In this document: positions 15,979 to 23,902 of the stretch, in pieces
Layout of the letters: each line of letters begins with the position of its first letter
Numbering within the stretch: position 1 is the first letter of the stretch
Translations under genes and position numbers: made by a program
Source of the DNA: an uncultured Lachnospiraceae bacterium
GTDB lineage: Bacteria > Bacillota > Clostridia > Lachnospirales > Lachnospiraceae
Direction: 5' to 3'
DNA length: 64,000 bases
Assembly (NCBI GenBank): GCA_910585545.1
Contig: CAJUFN010000011.1
Location: 1-64,000 of the forward strand
The notes under the pieces: generated by a model
Told to the model about the DNA's origin: nothing
The model's database searches: none
The model's input: only the letters and a program-made list of their open reading frames with translations

Positions 15979-16842
15979 CTATATGATATTAAGGTTTCTC
16001 CAAATCGATGTTTGTTTTGTATTTATCATCAATTGATTTTGCTTTTTTTGCTCTCGAATTTCTATAAGTGTTGTATCAAAAGGCGACTGATATAGGTTCC
16101 TGAAAAGATTGGTACCTTTGGTTGGGGAGTAAGATATAGGTGTGGGACACCACATATGATGGAAAGATGTTGAAGTGTCAATACTATTGTCTTTAAAAAA
16201 ACCATATTTTTGACATACCTCCTGGACGGTTTGCGCAAAGATAGACCTAGAATGGACATTTGGGTCATCGTTATTATTTTTTTTCTTAAGATATAATTTT
16301 CGCATGTCATTCTGTAAAGAATTTTTCTTAATCCAGTTAATCTTCTTTGTTAGCATATAAAAGCTCATTGCCTGTTCGCACCATGTATAGCTTCCCGTTG
16401 CTTTATTGAAGTGAATATATTCTTGATGAGATTTATTCTCATCATCGGTATATGTATTTACAATAGCAAAATCACAGCTATGGATTATACAAGAGTTTCT
16501 CCTGTTTTTTTTCTTAATTGTCAGAACACGCGTTGAATCTTCAGGAGTATCATAACCATATTTAACACAAACCTTACCTATCGCATTCTGAAGCATATTT
16601 TTCAGTTCTTTTGGTTTAAGCCTGTTATCATTCACTTCAATATTAAAATCAAAGTCATATCCTATGTTTGATTTCTTATCATAGGTAATCATGTTTCTTT
16701 TGTAACTTCCTATAACATTAAATCTAAATGAGAAGTCTTGGCGTAATAAGTTTTGAGTGTCTTTGAGTATATTCAGAATATCTCGATAAGCCTTCTGTAC
16801 CTCTGAATTTTTCTTGGAAATGTAATGAAAATCATGTTGCAT
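15979..16842 (-). CDS. Polymerase-beta-fold nucleotidyltransferase
   Basis: A 287-residue protein starting at the ATG at 16842 behind AAGGAGAA on the minus strand. The nucleotidyltransferase core is visible: GS at residues 45-46 (VIGSYKRNM), the acidic pair Asp63 and Asp65 in GYDFDFNIEV, and a third Asp124 in HSCDFAIV. The C-terminal half is basic and helical. The GSY...DFD...D pattern is shared by minimal nucleotidyltransferases and CD-NTases. No CBASS effector lies nearby, so a signalling role is not supported by context. The nucleotide and acceptor are unknown. Confidence 0.65.
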   Translation of the reverse strand: MQHDFHYISKKNSEVQKAYRDILNILKDTQNLLRQDFSFRFNVIGSYKRNMITYDKKSNIGYDFDFNIEVNDNRLKPKELKNMLQNAIGKVCVKYGYDTPEDSTRVLTIKKKNRRNSCIIHSCDFAIVNTYTDDENKSHQEYIHFNKATGSYTWCEQAMSFYMLTKKINWIKKNSLQNDMRKLYLKKKNNNDDPNVHSRSIFAQTVQEVCQKYGFFKDNSIDTSTSFHHMWCPTPISYSPTKGTNLFRNLYQSPFDTTLIEIREQKKQNQLMINTKQTSIWRNLNII

Positions 16843-16884
16843 CGTTTTGTTCTCCTTTTCGTTTATTCCAAACCACCCACCCAT

Positions 16885-17253
16885 TTAATATTGCTTGATT
16901 AAATCATTATATAATACCACTTATAAAATAATAGTCAATAGATTATAAAAAAATAAAGCATCTTCTTGGCACAATATTATAGATTTAAGAAAATGAAAAT
17001 ATCTATAGGTTCTTTTATTTTATCTAAAATAGATGAGAAAACACAAAACCAAGCCAGATATAAAGGGGGAATTACGAAAAAGAAATAGTAATGATAATTA
17101 TACTGATTTTATTATTTCCAATTTAGAAATCAGTTAAAAGATGGCGGTACTGTGAAATATAAAGCATTATTCTATAAAATTGCGAAAGTTCATTTGTTCA
17201 TTTCAGAGGAAGAGGCTATAGAGATGCTGGAAAGCTGAATAAATAGTATTAAC
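16885..17253. other. AT-rich intergenic region with a gene remnant
   Basis: No intact gene. A frame at 17131-17238 (see next entry) is a decayed C terminus. The rest is AT-rich and has no clear signal. Confidence 0.4.
17131..17238 (+). pseudogene. C-terminal remnant of a small mobile-element-type protein
   Basis: A frame without a start reads QLKDGGTVKYKALFYKIAKV and then HLFISEEEAIEMLES to TGA at 17236-17238. Short proteins with a similar ending occur in conjugative elements, but I cannot name the family. Confidence 0.3.
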
Positions 17254-17255
17254 AT

Positions 17256-17317
17256 AAATAACACTGACTATATTTGATGCTTATATGTGCAAAATATAGA
17301 CAGTGTTATTTGTTTTT
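17256..17317. terminator. Long bidirectional terminator hairpin
   Basis: AAATAACACTGACTATATTT (17256-17275) pairs almost perfectly with 17292-17311, followed by TTTTT on the plus strand. On the minus strand it could end hcp transcription. Confidence 0.7.
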
Positions 17318-17367
17318 CGGTATTCTCAAATATAGTGTTTTAAAGGAGTGCGGTTCTTGCGAAGTAG

Positions 17368-18969
17368 CTATCCAAGAATTCTTTTAAGGTCTTCCTGGGG
17401 AGTTGTAATAGGTGCGATATTATATTTTTGTACAAGAAAATCTAATACATTTGGTGAAATAAATGCCGGTAAGGATGGACCAAGCAAAATATTTTTTATG
17501 CCAAGATGAAGGAGCGTAAGCAGGATGCAAACGGCTTTTTGTTCATACCAGGAAAGAATCATTGACAAAGGCAGGTCATTTACATCACAATCAAAAGCTT
17601 CTGATAGAGCAATCGCAATTTTTATGGCGCTGTAGGCATCGTTGCACTGACCCATATCCATTATGCGAGGCAGTCCGCTGATGGAGCCAAGATCAAGGTC
17701 ATTGAAACGGTATTTTCCACAGGCGAGAGTCAGGATAATGCTGTCTCTAGGTGTTTCCTTTACAAATTCCGTATAGTAATTACGTCCAGGTCTTGCCCCA
17801 TCGCAGCCGCCCACCAGGAAGAAATGTTGGATTGCTCCTGACTTAACTGCATCTACTACCTTATCAGCAACTGATAAAACTGCATTGTGTGCAAAACCGG
17901 TCGTGACGGTTTCTCCACCATTGATGCCATGAAAAAGCATCTTTTCGGGATACCCGCCAAGTGCGAGTGCTTTTTCAATCACAGGAGTAAAATCTTTGTC
18001 TTCTCCGATATGAATTAGTTCTGGATAGGAAACTGCTGCAGTTGTAAATACACGATCGGCGTAGCTTTCTTTTGGCGGCATCAGGCAGTTTGTCGTAAAA
18101 AGGAATGGTGCCGGAACATCTGCAAATTCTTTCTGCTGGTTTTGCCATGCAGTACCAAAATTACCTTTTAGATGCGGATATTTTTTTAGTTCAGGATAGC
18201 CGTGTGCAGGAAGCATTTCCCCATGCGTGTAAATGTTGATACCTTTGTTTTGCGTTTGTTCTAAAAGTTGTTTTAAATCATACAGGTCGTGACCGGATAT
18301 GACGATAAAAGGACCTTTTTCAATGTTTAAAGTTACTTCTGTCGGTATGGGATTGCCATAGGTTTCCGTGTTGGCATGATCAAGCAGCTCCATACATTTC
18401 AGATTGATTGCTCCGACTTCCATGACGATAGGAAGAAGTTCATCCATTCCCCAAGTATCCATGCCGATGGCAGAAAGTGCCTTGTAGAAAAATTTGTTGA
18501 CTTCCATATCTGTGTAGCCTAATATAGCAGCATGATAGGCATACGCGGCAATGCCTCGGATTCCGAAGAGAATAAGGGACTTAAGTGAACGAATATCTTC
18601 ATTGGAAGTCCAGAGCTTTTGCATATCGTAGTTGTCGTTTGTGTTACATACCGATGAACATTCATGGCAAAGAGAATTTAGTTTTCGCTTCTCGTATTCC
18701 ACGCGTCGAATCAAGTCTGTAAGTGTATCATTGTTGAAGTTTACATTAGTTATCGTTGCAAATAATCCTTCTAAAACAATGTTATCCATAGAGTTAGAAA
18801 TCTTATCTTCATTTTCGTTTGCGGCTTGGGCAAGTCCTACCAAAGCCCCTGTGAGTTTATCTTGAAGGTTGGCGGTATCTGCCTTTTTTCCACATACTCC
18901 GGCAGCCCCTGTACAACCTTTGCATCCAGCTGTTTGTTCACATTGAAAACAGAACATTTTATTTTCCAT
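17368..18969 (-). CDS. hcp: Hybrid cluster protein / hydroxylamine reductase
   Basis: A 533-residue hybrid cluster protein. N-terminal cysteines for the cubane cluster are Cys7, Cys10, Cys19 and Cys26 (FCFQCEQTAGCKGC then VCGK). Hybrid-cluster ligands are in LNSLCHECSSVC-type, TTNCLMPP, HFFLVGGCDGARPG and LTLACGKYRFN segments. The enzyme reduces nitric oxide or hydroxylamine under anaerobic nitrosative stress. It starts behind AGGAGG and is divergent from a Crp/Fnr regulator with a palindromic site between. Confidence 0.95.
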   Translation of the reverse strand: MENKMFCFQCEQTAGCKGCTGAAGVCGKKADTANLQDKLTGALVGLAQAANENEDKISNSMDNIVLEGLFATITNVNFNNDTLTDLIRRVEYEKRKLNSLCHECSSVCNTNDNYDMQKLWTSNEDIRSLKSLILFGIRGIAAYAYHAAILGYTDMEVNKFFYKALSAIGMDTWGMDELLPIVMEVGAINLKCMELLDHANTETYGNPIPTEVTLNIEKGPFIVISGHDLYDLKQLLEQTQNKGINIYTHGEMLPAHGYPELKKYPHLKGNFGTAWQNQQKEFADVPAPFLFTTNCLMPPKESYADRVFTTAAVSYPELIHIGEDKDFTPVIEKALALGGYPEKMLFHGINGGETVTTGFAHNAVLSVADKVVDAVKSGAIQHFFLVGGCDGARPGRNYYTEFVKETPRDSIILTLACGKYRFNDLDLGSISGLPRIMDMGQCNDAYSAIKIAIALSEAFDCDVNDLPLSMILSWYEQKAVCILLTLLHLGIKNILLGPSLPAFISPNVLDFLVQKYNIAPITTPQEDLKRILG

Positions 18970-19041
18970 AGCTATTTCCTCCTAATTGATTGTTTCATTG
19001 ACTTACTGGATTTAGCATAGTACAATACAAACAAAAAGTAT

Positions 19042-19055
19042 GTTGAAATTTCAAC
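19042..19055. promoter_or_regulatory. Perfect palindromic operator between hcp and its regulator
   Basis: GTTGAAATTTCAAC is a perfect 14-bp inverted repeat in the divergent space. It lies inside the longest open frame of the regulator but before its well-supported start at 19070. Crp/Fnr dimers bind such symmetrical TTGA..TCAA sites, so it is the likely operator for both genes. Confidence 0.75.
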
Positions 19056-19069
19056 AAATGGAGAACTTT

Positions 19070-19744
19070 ATGGAAAAATATTTTCAGATATTAAGAAGAT
19101 GCCCATTGTTTCAGGGGATTACAGAGAATGAGCTTTTGGTTATGCTAGAATGTCTTGGTGCAAGAGTGATTCCGTTTCGAAAAAAGGAAACAATTATAGC
19201 CGAGGGGCAATCGGCAAAGTATATCGGAATTATATTGAAGGGTTCAGCACAGATCATACAGGTGGACTATTTTGGGAAAAGGAGTATCGTTGCCGGCATG
19301 GAAGTTTCGGAATTGTTCGGGGAATCTTTTGCCTGTGCAGGTATAAAATCGATTCCGATAGATGTAGTTGCAGCGGAAGATACGGAGGTCATGCTGATAG
19401 ATTGTTTGCGGCTCACTCATTCCTGCAGTAATTCTTGCGCTTTTCATCAACAGACGATTTACAATTTGTTGAAAGTCATGGCAACAAAAAATCTTATATT
19501 TCACCAGAAAATAGAGATTACTTCTAAGCGTACAACGAGAGAAAAACTGATGACTTATCTTTTGCTGCAGGTGAAGAAAAATGATAGCGTTAGTTTTGAA
19601 ATTCCCTATAACAGGCAGGAACTCGCAGATTATCTTGGAGTTGAAAGAAGTGGATTGTCTGTTGAAATCAGTAAATTATGCAGACAGGGGTTGATTGAGG
19701 CAGATAAAAAGAAATTCAAAATTCTCAAAGAAATCGAAGAATAA
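19070..19744 (+). CDS. Crp/Fnr-family regulator (HcpR-like)
   Basis: A 224-residue regulator starting at ATG 19070 behind GGAG; an upstream in-frame ATG (19040) would include the operator. Residues 1-120 are the cyclic-nucleotide-binding-like sensor domain (GSAQIIQVDYFGKRSIVAGMEVSELFGE). The C-terminal winged helix reads PYNRQELADYLGVERSGLSVEISKL. No N-terminal FNR-type Cys set is seen, though the middle has CLRLTHSCSNSC. Placement beside hcp suggests sensing of nitric oxide or redox state. Confidence 0.88.
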   Translation: MEKYFQILRRCPLFQGITENELLVMLECLGARVIPFRKKETIIAEGQSAKYIGIILKGSAQIIQVDYFGKRSIVAGMEVSELFGESFACAGIKSIPIDVVAAEDTEVMLIDCLRLTHSCSNSCAFHQQTIYNLLKVMATKNLIFHQKIEITSKRTTREKLMTYLLLQVKKNDSVSFEIPYNRQELADYLGVERSGLSVEISKLCRQGLIEADKKKFKILKEIEE

Positions 19745-19833
19745 GAAGAGAATGAAGATAGAACAGTTCATAGTGGACAAAGATAGCGATAGAATCGTAA
19801 AAATCAGTGCATACTATTTCTGAGGTGAATGAA

Positions 19834-20013
19834 ATGTTAAAGAATGAAGAACTTCCAATCGGATTTACAATGCATCTGGCACAGAATCAGAAAGCTATGA
19901 CAGAGTTTGCAAAGATGTCAGAGGATGAACAAAGAAACGTAGTAGAAAATGCGAGGGACATGGAGTCTTATGAGGCAATGAAGAGCTATGTGGATAATGG
20001 ATTTGTGAAATGA
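19834..20013 (+). CDS. Small helical protein of unknown function
   Basis: A 59-residue protein starting at ATG 19834, preceded by GAGGTG; a GTG start at 19807 in the same frame is possible and would add nine residues. The sequence is acidic and helical (FTMHLAQNQKAMTEFAKMSE, then VVENARDMES) with no Cys or membrane segment. It looks like the C-terminal helical part of YdeI-type proteins, but I cannot assign it firmly. Ends 4 bp before a strong terminator. Confidence 0.55.
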   Translation: MLKNEELPIGFTMHLAQNQKAMTEFAKMSEDEQRNVVENARDMESYEAMKSYVDNGFVK

Positions 20014-20016
20014 TGA

Positions 20017-20058
20017 GAGAACCGCGCTTGAGAGTAATCTTGGGGCGGTTCTCTTGAT
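20017..20058 (+). terminator. Rho-independent terminator
   Basis: GAGAACCGC (20017-20025) pairs with GCGGTTCTC (20045-20053), then TTGAT. The T-run is short. Confidence 0.65.
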
Positions 20059-20323
20059 ATATGAATAATGAAAATAGAGATTAAAACATTTACTTTCTAT
20101 AGATTCAGTAATAATATAAGAGTATGCGATAGAGAATGATTTGGAAAGAAAACTAGGAGAAAATATATGGGAGAAAAGAGAATTCTTTATCATGGAAACC
20201 AAATAGAAATGTTTGAAAGAAGTTAGAAAAAGTAATCTTCAAGGATAAATCTCTATAGCAACAACGAGTTGCTTTTCAATTTGATATGATAAGTATACAA
20301 TGTTTATGGAGGTGATAAGTTAT
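20059..20323. other. Intergenic region with a 19-codon remnant
   Basis: At 20167-20226 a small frame behind TAGGAG begins MGEKRILYHGN and stops after 19 codons. The start resembles DUF3990-type proteins (ILYHGSN), so it could be the truncated beginning of such a gene. Otherwise nothing is seen until GGAGGTG at 20309, the site for the next gene. Confidence 0.35.
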
Positions 20324-20773
20324 ATGGAAACAAAAAATGTTATATTAGAGTTAAGAAATAATGCCGGATTATCGCAAGATGAACTTGCAGAAAAAGTATG
20401 TGTCACTCGTCAAGCTGTATCTCGTTGGGAAAATGGTGAAACTGTACCAAATACAGAAACCTTGAAATTGTTATCAAAATTCTTTGATGTTTCTATCAAT
20501 ACACTTTTGGGTTCGCCAAGGAAATTGATTTGTCAATGTTGTGGCATGCCCCTTGATGATTCTTCTATTAGTAAAGAAATAGATGGAACTTTTAATGAGG
20601 AATATTGTAAATGGTGTTATGCAGATGGGAATTTTACTTACACAGATATGGATACACTGACTGATTTTTGCGCAGAACATATGGCAAATGAAAATTGGTC
20701 TTCAGAACAGGTACGAGCATATATGAAAGAAATGCTTCCAAAATTAAATTATTGGAATCAATCAAACAAATAG
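20324..20773 (+). CDS. XRE-family regulator with zinc-ribbon C terminus
   Basis: A 149-residue protein starting at ATG 20324, nine bases after GGAGGTG. Residues 3-60 form the helix-turn-helix (LSQDELAEKVCVTRQAVSRWENG). Residues about 68-100 hold two Cys pairs, CQCCGMPL and EYCKWCYADG, the layout of a small putative zinc-ribbon domain, followed by a helical tail. This combination is common in Clostridia. Zinc-ribbon parts of this type may sense metal or bind a partner. It is 10 bp upstream of the GyrI-like gene, so the two likely form one operon. Confidence 0.85.
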   Translation: METKNVILELRNNAGLSQDELAEKVCVTRQAVSRWENGETVPNTETLKLLSKFFDVSINTLLGSPRKLICQCCGMPLDDSSISKEIDGTFNEEYCKWCYADGNFTYTDMDTLTDFCAEHMANENWSSEQVRAYMKEMLPKLNYWNQSNK

Positions 20774-20783
20774 GAGAGAAATT

Positions 20784-21416
20784 ATGGCATTTGATTACAA
20801 AAAGGAATACAAAGAATTTTATATGCCAAAGAATAAGCCGGGAATTGTCACCGTGCCGAGTATGAATTACATAGCAGTGCGCGGGCAAGGAGATCCGAAT
20901 GCAGAGGATGGAGAGTACAAGCAATCAATAGGGCTTTTGTATGGTATCGCATTCACCATCAAGATGAGCAAAAAAGGCACTCATCAGATTGATGGATATT
21001 TTGATTATGTAGTTCCGCCACTGGAAGGTTTTTGGTGGCAGGAGAACATTGCAGGAATTGATTATGCGCATAAAGAAAATTTCAAGTGGATTTCCGTCAT
21101 TCGTCTGCCGGATTTTGTGACAAGAGAGGATTTTGAGTGGGCCGTTGAAGAAGCGACAAAGAAAAAGAAAGCCGATTTTTCTAAGGTTGAATTTTTGACA
21201 TATGATGAGGGGTTATGCGTTCAGTGTATGCATATTGGTTCTTATGATGATGAACCTGCTACCGTTGTACTTATGCACGAATATATGGAGAAGGAAGGAT
21301 ATGTCCTTGATATTACGGATAGGCGTTTGCATCATGAAATTTATCTCAGCGATGCAAGGCGGGTCGCTCCTGAAAAGTTGAAAACGGTAATAAGACATCC
21401 GATAAGGAAAGCATAA
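20784..21416 (+). CDS. GyrI-like small-molecule-binding protein
   Basis: A 210-residue protein of the GyrI-like domain type: IVTVPSMNYIAVRGQGDPN near the start, a core GLLYGIAFTIK, WWQENI, and ending LHHEIYLSDARRVAPEKLKTVIRHPIR, the strand-helix typical of this group. These soluble proteins bind hydrophobic compounds or modulate gyrase; the ligand is unknown. Start follows AGGAGAG. It is the second gene of the pair with the XRE/zinc-ribbon regulator, which may control it. Confidence 0.82.
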   Translation: MAFDYKKEYKEFYMPKNKPGIVTVPSMNYIAVRGQGDPNAEDGEYKQSIGLLYGIAFTIKMSKKGTHQIDGYFDYVVPPLEGFWWQENIAGIDYAHKENFKWISVIRLPDFVTREDFEWAVEEATKKKKADFSKVEFLTYDEGLCVQCMHIGSYDDEPATVVLMHEYMEKEGYVLDITDRRLHHEIYLSDARRVAPEKLKTVIRHPIRKA

Positions 21417-21480
21417 ATATAAAACAGAAAGATTAATCTTACGTGCCAGGAAGAATATTTTAAAACAATGAAAAATGTGC

Positions 21481-21486
21481 TATACT
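21481..21486 (+). promoter_or_regulatory. Possible -10 of the retron promoter
   Basis: TATACT lies 5 bp before the first base of the predicted a1 arm (21491), the right distance for the retron RNA to start at its 5' arm. The -35 is poor. Confidence 0.45.
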
Positions 21487-21490
21487 GAGT

Positions 21491-21693
21491 GAACAGGGGC
21501 AATAGCAGAATCAGTTGTTTTATTCTGAATGTAATGAAGAACTGACTGGGCGGCGAGTCGCCGTCCGGAAAATAGTTTGAGGATATAAGACTTTCAGATG
21601 TTCCGAGGCACATCCGCACACTTCGTGTGCATAAGGCAAAGCCTTGTGCATCTTTACATCTTACAGGATCTCCTTATTGTATTGCCCTTGTTT
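21491..21693 (+). ncRNA. Retron msr-msd non-coding RNA
   Basis: The 5' arm a1 (21491-21504, GAACAGGGGCAATA) and 3' arm a2 (21680-21693, TATTGCCCTTGTTT) can form an uninterrupted 14-bp helix, with two G-U pairs, enclosing about 175 nt. Directly at the inner edge of a1 is TAGC (21503-21506), whose G21505 is in the place of the conserved branching guanosine of retrons. Inside are stable hairpins: CGGCGA/TCGCCG near 21550-21564, GCACAC/GTGTGC at 21616-21630, and a 9-bp stem GCATAAGGC/GCCTTGTGC at 21629-21649. The reverse transcriptase follows. The RNA would serve as template and primer for a branched msDNA. Confidence 0.75.
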
Positions 21694-21716
21694 CAAAGGA
21701 AGGGAGTATACATGTC

Positions 21717-22733
21717 GTGTCAAGCAATGAACTTTGGAAATATTGCACACCAGAGCAGGTGAAGATCACATTGCATTCTTTTGATTTGCTTTCAGGGATT
21801 GGATTGAATGAAGAAAAAGAGTTACCTTGTTTGTATGCAGTGAGTAATCATGCACAAGAGCATTATCATTCAGTGCAGATTCCGAAAAAAAGCGGGGGAA
21901 CACGCAGACTTTTGGTGCCGGATTTCTTGTTATCTACGATTCAGAGAAATATTTTGCACCATGTGCTCTTTGAAGTTTCTGTTTCAAAGTATGCGATGGC
22001 ATATAAAAAGAAAAGTTCTGTGCTGGATAATGCAAGAGCGCATGTTGGAGCAGAACAGATTGTGAAATTGGATATTCAGGATTTTTTTGAAAATATTTCT
22101 TTTTTGCTTGTGTACCAGTATGCATTTCCGGCAACATATTTTCCGCCGGCAATTCGCAGAATGTTGACAGAAGTGTGTTGTTATAAAGACTATTTGCCAC
22201 AAGGAGCGTCTACGTCTCCGGCCATTTCGAACCTGGTGATGAAGCCTTTTGATGAGTATATGGGAAAATGGTGCGAGGAGAGGGAAATTTGCTATACAAG
22301 ATATTGTGATGATTTGACATTTTCCTGGAAGAGACTGAATGATACAGATATAAAAACGCTGATTGCAAAAGTACGCGCATTTCTGCGTGTATATGGCTTT
22401 GAACTGAATCATAAAAAGACAAGAATACTTAAGAAAAATATGCGTCAGAACGTGACTGGGATTGTAGTCAATGAGAAACCACAGGTGAGCCGAGAATATA
22501 GAAGAAAGTTACGACAAGAGATATATTATTGCCGTAAATATGGTGTAGAATCTCATTTGAGCCGAAAATATGCAAAATGCAATAAGGATTTTGAGTACGG
22601 CAAGAATGGAAATGGCAAGCAGAAATATTTGCAGAGATTATTGGGAAAAATAAGTTATGTTTGTCTGATAAATCCAACTGAAACGGAATTTCATAAAATC
22701 AGAGAAGAAGTGATGGGATGGATGCAGAAGTGA
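21717..22733 (+). CDS. Retron reverse transcriptase
   Basis: A 338-residue reverse transcriptase from the GTG at 21717 (behind GGAAGGGAG). The open frame extends upstream to 21627, but that part is within the retron RNA. Retron-specific motifs are present: NAxxH as NARAH (residues 105-109), the catalytic YCDD (196-199, usually YADD), and VTG as VTGIVVNEK (from residue 246). RT core blocks include VKLDIQDFFENI (first catalytic Asp) and LPQGASTSPAISN. No fused effector domain is seen, and no neighbouring toxin gene. Retron RTs copy the adjoining RNA into msDNA, usually as part of an anti-phage system. Confidence 0.9.
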   Translation: MSSNELWKYCTPEQVKITLHSFDLLSGIGLNEEKELPCLYAVSNHAQEHYHSVQIPKKSGGTRRLLVPDFLLSTIQRNILHHVLFEVSVSKYAMAYKKKSSVLDNARAHVGAEQIVKLDIQDFFENISFLLVYQYAFPATYFPPAIRRMLTEVCCYKDYLPQGASTSPAISNLVMKPFDEYMGKWCEEREICYTRYCDDLTFSWKRLNDTDIKTLIAKVRAFLRVYGFELNHKKTRILKKNMRQNVTGIVVNEKPQVSREYRRKLRQEIYYCRKYGVESHLSRKYAKCNKDFEYGKNGNGKQKYLQRLLGKISYVCLINPTETEFHKIREEVMGWMQK

Positions 22734-22792
22734 AAAAAGAGACAATATCACAAGGAAAGTTGTTACACTTTTCGATGTTGTCTCTTTTCTTG
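22734..22792 (+). terminator. Terminator after the retron RT
   Basis: AAAAGAGACAA (22735-22745) pairs with TTGTCTCTTTT (22778-22788) directly after the stop. It separates the retron from the GIY-YIG gene, which has its own TATAAT at 22808-22813. Confidence 0.75.
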
Positions 22793-22836
22793 TGCCTGAG
22801 GCTATGTTATAATTTGACAGAGGGAAAGAAGGAAAG

Positions 22837-23088
22837 ATGAATTACACATATATCGTAGAGTGCAAAGATGGCACATTATATACCGGGTGGACAAACAATC
22901 TTGAAAAGCGGATCGCAGATCATAACAATGGCAGAGGTGCGAAATACACGAGGGCGAGGAATCCGGTTACACTTGTATATTATGAGACATTTGAAGTAAA
23001 ACAAGAAGCGATGAAGCGTGAGTATGCAATCAAACACCTGAGTCGAAAAGAAAAAGAAAAATTGATAGAACAGTTTTCTATGCTTTGA
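22837..23088 (+). CDS. GIY-YIG nuclease-superfamily protein (YhbQ/UPF0213 type)
   Basis: An 83-residue single-domain GIY-YIG protein. The motif reads YTYIVECKDGTLYTGWT, with Tyr and the GIY/YIG-like pair, then the Arg in NNLEKRIADHNNGRGAKYT and Glu in QEAMKREYAIKHLSR. This is the small UPF0213/YhbQ family widespread in bacteria, with possible DNA nuclease activity. It follows the retron RT but after a terminator, so I treat it as an independent gene. Confidence 0.9.
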   Translation: MNYTYIVECKDGTLYTGWTNNLEKRIADHNNGRGAKYTRARNPVTLVYYETFEVKQEAMKREYAIKHLSRKEKEKLIEQFSML

Positions 23089-23151
23089 AAAAATTCTCTC
23101 TATATAATAGAGTCTAAATTTATACGAAAATAAGGAAGGAATCGGAAAAAT

Positions 23152-23898
23152 ATGAACAATGAAAAAGTGGAAATGATTAAAAAATTACAACAAGCAGAAG
23201 CACTTTATGTAATTATGTCTGGATTTACAAAGATGCCATATGTAGCATGTGGGGAAGAGACATTTGATGATAAGGTATTTATTTACTTCGAAGAAGCGGC
23301 TGCAAAAGAGAAAGGGAAGAAACTTCTGGAGGCAGGTAATTTTGTCCAGGTTGCAAAAGTAGAGAAAGATTTGTTGATGGAGTTTTATGCAAGCCTTTAT
23401 CCAATCGGGGTAAATTGCTTACATGTCAATTCAGGGCTTGAAGGTGAGATGCTTGTTCAGCACAATGAAGTGCTTAGAAGAAGAGCTCCAGAAGAGACAG
23501 AAGGCGGAAAAGTGAGAGTGGAGAATCCGGAACTTCAGTTGACTGCACTTTACTTTTTACAGGAATTCCGAAAGAATACACAGGCACCAATGTCTGACAA
23601 GATAAAAGAGACTTATGATGAGATGATCGTACATTTCAGGAGAGGAAAATACATTGTTCCGACACAGGAGGATCATGGTATTCCGATTTTGAAACAACAA
23701 GAAGGGCAAGCATATATACCGTTGTTTACCGACCTTCCGGAATTCTGGAAGTTTAACCGTGAAGGAAAGTTTAAAGGCGGAATCGTAGAGGCGGCGAATA
23801 TATCGAACCTTGTGAATGATGAGGTGAACGGCGTAGTGATAAATCCGTTTAGTATTAACCTGACATTAAATGTATCAAAAAAGGATGAAGCGCAATAA
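23152..23898 (+). CDS. SseB family protein
   Basis: A 248-residue soluble protein with the SseB N-terminal domain pattern: a first helix-strand AEALYVIMSGFTKMPYVACGE, then a repeated element near TQEDHGIPIL and GQAYIPLFTDLPEFWKF, which is the usual LPVFTDEEEL-type block, ending in the VINPFSINLTL strand. SseB-domain proteins are small, often near stress or secretion genes, and their exact role is unknown. Start follows AAGGAAGGAA. The next gene is joined closely. Confidence 0.8.
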   Translation: MNNEKVEMIKKLQQAEALYVIMSGFTKMPYVACGEETFDDKVFIYFEEAAAKEKGKKLLEAGNFVQVAKVEKDLLMEFYASLYPIGVNCLHVNSGLEGEMLVQHNEVLRRRAPEETEGGKVRVENPELQLTALYFLQEFRKNTQAPMSDKIKETYDEMIVHFRRGKYIVPTQEDHGIPILKQQEGQAYIPLFTDLPEFWKFNREGKFKGGIVEAANISNLVNDEVNGVVINPFSINLTLNVSKKDEAQ

Positions 23899-23902
23899 GA
23901 GT

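Noticed and set aside
15979..16842. CBASS system based on the nucleotidyltransferase
   Set aside because: No Cap effector, E1/E2 or HORMA/TRIP13 genes are adjacent; only a GNAT gene follows.
21627..21716. Upstream extension of the RT reading frame
   Set aside because: It overlaps the a2 arm and hairpins of the retron RNA and has no ribosome binding site; GTG 21717 is better placed.
22837..23088. GIY-YIG protein as retron effector
   Set aside because: A strong terminator and an own promoter separate it from the RT, and the protein belongs to a common family found without retrons.
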